DNA from: Methanomassiliicoccales archaeon
GTDB taxonomy: Archaea; Thermoplasmatota; Thermoplasmata; Methanomassiliicoccales; UBA472
Direction: 5' to 3'
NCBI GenBank assembly: GCA_013329565.1
Contig: DUJZ01000024.1
Coordinates: forward strand, 5,565 to 13,964
DNA length: 8,400 nucleotides
Of this stretch, positions 5,301 to 8,400 are shown piece by piece (within the stretch, counting starts at the first letter, position 1; each line of letters starts with the position of its first letter). The position numbers were made by a program, and so were the translations under genes. The notes beneath the pieces were generated by a model. That model saw only the letters and a program-made list of their open reading frames with translations. It ran no database searches and was not told where the DNA came from.

Positions 5301-6629
5301 AGGGAGCCGAACGAGGCTTCCGTGCTGGAGGGCATGGCCCTGATAGAGGACAGGCTCGGAGATCCGGTAAAGGCCATGGAGCTGCTCGACCGTTCGTTGA
5401 CGTCCGACCCGCGCAACCGGCACGGCTGGATGGAACGGGCGGACATCGCCGAGAAGTTAAAACGCGATGAAGAGGTGTTGAAGAGCTACGACAACGCCAT
5501 CGGTCTCGATCCGAGCGATCCGTCGGCCTGGAGCGGAAAGGGCTTCGCCCTTTTGCGCCTGGGTCGTTACGATCAGGCCCGCCGCGGTTTCGAGAAGGCC
5601 TTGGAACTTAGTCCGAACATGACCTCGGCCACCGAAGGGCTGCGCATGGCCGACGCCAAGCAGCGCGAGAAGCAGATAGCGGAGATGGCCGGAAAGGTGC
5701 TGGAGTTCCAGTACCGCAACGGAAGAAGGATGAGCAAGGAGGAGGTGTTCCGCGAAGCGAACGTTCCGTACCATATGCTGGACGACGTGTTCGCCTTCCT
5801 GGAGCAGCGCGAGTACGTCGATCCGGCCCAGCTCTCCGACGGGGAGTTCGCCTCATTGGAGGTGCAGTCCCGCACCGCCCTGCTGATGTACTACCGTTCC
5901 GCCAGAAGCGGGCAGGGTGGTTTGAGCCTTTCCGATGTGTACTCGTCACTTCCTGAGAGGGACATCGCCCAGGCCAAGCGCGTCCTCGGCTACATCGAGG
6001 GCGTGAACGACATCGACTTCACTTACGTTATGCCGGACCAGGAGACCGAGAAGTTACTCCGAACGGCGCTCAACATGCCGGAGGAGAAGCGCAACCTGTT
6101 CTCGCTCATGGAAGGGTTGAACATCGGCGTCTACAAGGCGCGCAACATCCTGGCGATCATCAATTCCCTGAAGACCGGCGAGCGCCCGGCCCCCATGCCC
6201 CGCTCCAAGGGGCAACGGACGCCTCCGGCGCAGCGCGCCACCGACGACCTGTTCGTGGAGCAGCCGCGCAAGAAGAAGCCGGAGAAGGGCCCGGACGCGA
6301 TGATGATGCCCGGCGGCAACGACCGATACGACCGCGACGGTGTGCGGTTGTTCGGCCAGGAGGAACGGGACCTCTACGATTCCCTCTATCCTCAGAAGGA
6401 GAAGAAGAAGCCGGAGAAGCTGGACGACATGCAGGGACGGAAATGCCTGTTCCACGGCGGTCTGGCGGTGTCCACATGTCCGAACTGCAGCAGCATGCTG
6501 TGCAAGGAGTGCCAGACATCCGGAAAATGTCCGCGCTGCGGTTTTGTGCTCGGTGGAAAGGTGCAGAGGCCGGAAGAGGCGGTGCCGGAGCCTTCAGAGC
6601 CGGAGGAACGCGACTGGAGCAGGCTGTGA
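2337..6629 (+). CDS. Giant TPR-repeat protein with winged-helix-like region and C-terminal zinc-binding module
   Basis: The 1430-residue product has no signal peptide or membrane segment and should be a cytoplasmic scaffold; its partners are unknown. Residues from about 35 to 1101 form about 30 TPR units of near 34 residues, many canonical, for example around W556 with GLCLESLRRFEEAISCYDQA. Residues of about 1113-1162 look like a winged-helix domain (KVLEFQYRNGRRMSKEEVF, then YHMLDDVFAFLEQREYV). A further helical region follows to about 1280. Residues of about 1281-1366 are a low-complexity linker rich in proline, lysine and charge. The end carries C-x2-H, C-x2-C, C-x2-C, C-x2-C (C1370, H1373, C1381, C1384, C1389, C1392, C1398, C1401), enough ligands for two zinc ions and reminiscent of B-box or ribbon folds. 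The ATG at 2337 follows AAAGGTGGG. The gene stands alone between a divergent small gene and convergent truD. TPR identity is certain; the role is not known. Confidence 0.93.
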   Translation: MGLLNSLLDAEARAVKKAVRSLDAADKHLQLKETDKAVAEADKARGALEGLDPKTVVNLNDYRGALSRVSNVYLDLGITSVALDVLDRFIKALPKDVPGIKMKVSALRKMNRLEEALAILDELAVSFPNDRDVQIQRKDILVELQRPGEAMQALLKALDADPLNEDTYDLILGMTEDKPLWLGRKASALIHKDKAESALYELDTALKMSPRDLTLMMIKVEALENLGKQEEADDLLDEVLQRDPLNRMANLTLARRARTAGDGAKAIEHYKNVLRSDPENITGWTEIAQLLMELGRYEESLRSYERLKEIMPDDVPALKGRMGVLAAMKDLAGLDMAAQEMLGFAPDDPSAHTFIIDTFLSLDAEKEAEPYLEKALAAFPKDLDVLDRRRSLHSKHKRFQDVIVLSEEQLAIKQDHLPAFRDLGQAQLGLGNVVEAIKTLERGLKIWPEDVVMLESLRECFKRAARDKDVAEVSDRLLRVQPNDRSALFDKAVAIDRLGRKEEAIGLYGQVLVIDHNDVDASSGISVALFSLEKYEEALARATQGALHDPDRLIFWRIQADSLFMLKRFEEAVKAYDRAIALSPQEQKLFYQKGLCLESLRRFEEAISCYDQAISLDAKDKNVWISKGIALEWLERCEEALACYDHALSLDKEGRFVHARRGQVLAKLSRHEEAVASFDKALEMGPKDIEVLTAKKNSLKVMGRYEDIVKVCDRIVKLEPKNKQAWVDRGMAQFRLSNFPEAVRSYDRALEVEPGDMSVLQLKRSSVVARGDANEIMKVCEDILRIDPRNKSALLDKAGALEKLGRLEEALSTFNAAIMLDESDALLHKGKGRVLTSLGKFGEAAEAYDMAFQLNHDVDALSHKGRALLMMRNYDLALNVFDQCIEMDSTVPRYHSDRGRTLASLNRLEDAVSAFDKALTLDRNDAQTWKYKGNALFRLGEMENAMVCLNRALDLGADEFSIFKMRGRVMEELGRLEDAMDSYAKALEREPNEASVLEGMALIEDRLGDPVKAMELLDRSLTSDPRNRHGWMERADIAEKLKRDEEVLKSYDNAIGLDPSDPSAWSGKGFALLRLGRYDQARRGFEKALELSPNMTSATEGLRMADAKQREKQIAEMAGKVLEFQYRNGRRMSKEEVFREANVPYHMLDDVFAFLEQREYVDPAQLSDGEFASLEVQSRTALLMYYRSARSGQGGLSLSDVYSSLPERDIAQAKRVLGYIEGVNDIDFTYVMPDQETEKLLRTALNMPEEKRNLFSLMEGLNIGVYKARNILAIINSLKTGERPAPMPRSKGQRTPPAQRATDDLFVEQPRKKKPEKGPDAMMMPGGNDRYDRDGVRLFGQEERDLYDSLYPQKEKKKPEKLDDMQGRKCLFHGGLAVSTCPNCSSMLCKECQTSGKCPRCGFVLGGKVQRPEEAVPEPSEPEERDWSRL

Positions 6630-7931
6630 TCAGTAGTCGGAGATATCCGACTTCATGAGCTCCCTGAGGAGCACCGTGGCGTAGCAGCCCTTGCCCAGGA
6701 AGAAGGAGGCGGTGTACTCGTCCTCCGAGATATCCAGTTCAAGGTTCCGGTACTCGCAGATAAGCTCACGGCGCGAGCCTCGCGACGAGCAATGCGGTAT
6801 CGCCGGCACCAGGAAGTCCCTTGGGGACAGCCCTTCCTTGGCGATGGCGGCGCGTTCTATCTCGCCCATCTCCCCTTCCGCGATGACCGACTCGGAACCG
6901 AAGAGAGTGGCGGATACGAAGGCACAGCGATCCCGCACCTGTCGTTCGACCAGGTCCAGGTTGACCCTGGTAACTGGCACCAGCTTGTCGTGATCAGGAT
7001 TTCCGTCCTTGTCCGCCGGCAGCACCACGTCCCCGACGATGGGGGCGTTCAAAGGTATCCCGCGGCGCATACGTTCCGACAATATCAGATTGAAGATGTA
7101 GGACTGGTAGGCGTGCACGAACATCATCTGCAGGTTCTTCGGAAGCACGCTTATCGCCCCGGCATAATCGCCCGGGTTGCGGTCCAGGAACCCGATGACC
7201 ATCCTCTCGAAAGTGAGCTTCCAGGGGAAGTCGCGTAGTGCGGCAGCGTAATCTCGATCGCGCTGCAGAGCTTCGCGAGCGGCGCGGGACCGTTCGTCCT
7301 CCTCCTCGCTAGGATTGCCGATGTAGAGAAGAACGGCCTGCTCCAGGTCGCCCTTGACTATCGCCCGGCCGACCAGATGCGTTACCGGCCGCACCGTTCC
7401 GAAGCGCTGCACACCGAAGAAGTTCGGAAAGCCGTTCAGTTCCTTGAGCGCCGATTCGGTGCCTTGCAACGAGGAACGCAGTTCCTCGCCCCTGAGCACG
7501 GTGTCCCGGACCCTGATCTTGAAGTTGTTCCCGACCAGGTCGCCGATGGTCATGCCGCGCTTGGCCATGTAGCCGCCCTCCACCTTCACCTGGGAGAGGC
7601 GTATCGCCATCACGTCCGCGACCGGCGCCTCGAAGGACATCAGCTGACTGGTGACCGCCCGCTTGTCCTTGGTGCCGGCAAAGCCCACCAGGTTGCGGGA
7701 TATCCCCAGCATCTTGGACATGTGCCGGATGAGGCGGTTGGTCTCCCAGTTGGTTGCCGTGACCCGAGCTACGCAGACCTTTCCGTCTGGCTTCTCCGGC
7801 GGGTACTTGGACACCTCGTCCACCATGAAGTCCTCCGGCTCGGCCTTGAGCCTGCCGCCGCTGCCGGCGGTGTCAGAAAAAAAGACCTCCAGCCCTATCT
7901 CTCGTTCACGCTGAGCGCTGGGCTGCACCAT
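6630..7931 (-). CDS. truD: tRNA pseudouridine synthase TruD
   Basis: TruD (Pus7 family) isomerises uridine 13 in the D-arm of tRNAs. The 433-residue product has archaeal TruD length. It shows the catalytic motif GFAGTKDKRAVTSQ with the nucleophilic aspartate expected at D89. The family signature NFFGVQRFG is at residues 170-178 and FVHAYQSYIF at residues 271-280, with the inserted TRUD region between those two motifs. It starts at ATG 7931, five bases after the rpoL stop, without a strong ribosome-binding site of its own. Translation is probably coupled to rpoL and both share a transcript. No TATA-like element was noticed just before it. Its stop codon abuts that of the convergent TPR gene, so there is no room for a private terminator. 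The role is from the family; nothing in the sequence suggests loss of activity. Confidence 0.95.
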   Translation of the reverse strand: MVQPSAQREREIGLEVFFSDTAGSGGRLKAEPEDFMVDEVSKYPPEKPDGKVCVARVTATNWETNRLIRHMSKMLGISRNLVGFAGTKDKRAVTSQLMSFEAPVADVMAIRLSQVKVEGGYMAKRGMTIGDLVGNNFKIRVRDTVLRGEELRSSLQGTESALKELNGFPNFFGVQRFGTVRPVTHLVGRAIVKGDLEQAVLLYIGNPSEEEDERSRAAREALQRDRDYAAALRDFPWKLTFERMVIGFLDRNPGDYAGAISVLPKNLQMMFVHAYQSYIFNLILSERMRRGIPLNAPIVGDVVLPADKDGNPDHDKLVPVTRVNLDLVERQVRDRCAFVSATLFGSESVIAEGEMGEIERAAIAKEGLSPRDFLVPAIPHCSSRGSRRELICEYRNLELDISEDEYTASFFLGKGCYATVLLRELMKSDISDY

Positions 7932-7936
7932 GAAAA

Positions 7937-8212
7937 TTACTTCAGGTCCTTCTGCAAAGCTTCCCTGGCCTCCTTGAACTCGTTGGCCAGGGACTTCGCC
8001 GTCTTCTTCAGGGCCGACTGGGGCTTGCCGGTCTTGACCCGGATGTAGAGGGTGGGTTCTTCCATCTGGGCGTGCCCGATGGTGTACTTCACCTCGGCCA
8101 CATCCTTGTCCTCCAGCAATCCCTGCACCATGGGGGTGATCAGCGTCATGTCCGCTCCTTTGATGCGGACCTTGATGGAGTCCTTTTCCTTCTCTAAGAG
8201 CTCGATCTCCAT
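7937..8212 (-). CDS. rpoL: DNA-directed RNA polymerase subunit L (Rpb11/RpoL)
   Basis: RpoL pairs with subunit D to form the assembly platform of archaeal RNA polymerase, equivalent to eukaryotic Rpb11. The 91-residue product starts MEIELLEKEKDSIKVRIKG. It carries the family pattern of a beta strand, then DMTLITPMVQGLLED, VAEVKYTIGHAQMEEPTLYI and a long C-terminal helix. The GHP-like motif has alanine in place of the usual proline (GHAQ). I chose ATG at 8212 rather than the in-frame TTG at 8224. The TATA box at 8237-8243 predicts transcription from about 8213, so the mRNA would be leaderless, and a TTG start would lie upstream of the transcript. The gene lies between the DNA ligase gene and truD, all on the same strand. 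Confidence 0.93.
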   Translation of the reverse strand: MEIELLEKEKDSIKVRIKGADMTLITPMVQGLLEDKDVAEVKYTIGHAQMEEPTLYIRVKTGKPQSALKKTAKSLANEFKEAREALQKDLK

Positions 8213-8235
8213 GAAATGGACCAATATGGGAGGGG

Positions 8236-8246
8236 GCTATAAACCT
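8236..8246 (-). promoter_or_regulatory. TATA box of rpoL(-truD)
   Basis: The minus strand reads GGTTTATAGCC. Its centre is about 28 bp from the A of the rpoL ATG at 8212, which is the spacing of leaderless archaeal genes. It begins only about 8 bp beyond the DNA ligase stop codon, so rpoL has a promoter separate from any read-through from the ligase gene. Confidence 0.65.
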
Positions 8247-8253
8247 TTTGACA

Positions 8254-8400
8254 TCACTCCACCCGCTTGAGCTGCGCCTGGTACATGCCGAGCAGCTCCT
8301 GGCTGGTGGTGGCCTCCCGCCCCTCCTTGTCGTCCCGGAAACGCCCGGTGAACCTCGGGAACCGTATGGCCAGGCCGGAATCGGGACGAACGGCGCCGAA
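8254..8400 (-). CDS. lig: ATP-dependent DNA ligase, C-terminal end only
   Basis: Only the last 48 codons are inside the window; the start and the catalytic lysine motif lie beyond 8400. The visible end reads [20 protein letters not shown], then [12 protein letters not shown] and LKRVE before TGA at 8256-8254. This matches the end of the OB-fold in archaeal and eukaryotic ligase-I-type enzymes, where the RFPRF stretch, the acidic RDDK and the ATTS motif are conserved. The enzyme seals nicks using ATP during replication and repair. It is co-directional with rpoL, but rpoL has its own TATA box directly after the stop. The call rests on a short piece and remembered family sequence. Confidence 0.85.
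   Translation of the reverse strand, partial: FGAVRPDSGLAIRFPRFTGRFRDDKEGREATTSQELLGMYQAQLKRVE

Noticed and set aside
6792..8048. Plus-strand open frames opposite truD
   Set aside because: These are shadows. The minus strand encodes complete TruD with its catalytic motif.
1..8400. CRISPR arrays, insertion sequences, integrase or attachment sites
   Set aside because: No spaced direct repeats, transposase-like frames or terminal inverted repeats were seen. The tRNA-Gly 3' end is not duplicated nearby as far as I could see by eye.

Overview
The window is archaeal. It encodes an archaeosine-synthase-type protein, a TATA-binding protein built from two direct repeats, RNA polymerase subunit L (the Rpb11 homologue), an archaeal/eukaryotic-type ATP-dependent DNA ligase and an archaeal-type TruD. 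A/T-rich TATA elements sit about 25 bp in front of several genes. The GC-rich coding sequence, and a giant TPR protein with a zinc-binding tail, fit a Thermoplasmatota-type euryarchaeon. A relative of Methanomassiliicoccales is my best guess, but this lineage call is inference.

Left side (1-1622, plus strand): the C-terminal part of archaeosine synthase ArcS ends at 710. It is followed by a T-tract and about 360 bases without a convincing protein gene. That gap holds a TATA-like element, then a 13-bp bipartite hairpin with a U-tract (854-901), which looks like a short independent transcript or a strong terminator. The TATA-binding protein gene follows. Its frame contains no ATG, GTG or TTG at the proper N-terminus, and the best start is an ATT at 1074 behind a Shine-Dalgarno-like sequence.

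Middle (1705-2336): a tRNA-Gly(UCC) and a small protein gene are both on the minus strand, each with its own TATA box and downstream T-rich end. The small gene's predicted transcript begins with a GUAA-capped hairpin. Its promoter region is divergent from that of the large plus-strand gene.

Centre (2337-6629, plus strand): one 1430-residue protein with roughly 30 TPR units, a winged-helix-like region, a charged linker and a C-terminal Cys/His zinc-binding module. Its function is unknown; it looks like a cytoplasmic scaffold.

Right side (6630-8400, minus strand): DNA ligase (C-terminus only), rpoL and truD lie in the same direction. rpoL has a TATA box placed so that its mRNA would be essentially leaderless, and truD follows rpoL after 5 bp. 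truD converges on the TPR gene with the two stop codons abutting in the palindrome TGATCA.

Most of the identifiable genes serve transcription (TBP, RpoL) or tRNA and tRNA modification (ArcS, TruD, tRNA-Gly). The most unusual points are the ATT start of the TBP gene, the small-RNA candidate, the structured leader of the small gene, and the uncharacterised TPR/zinc protein.
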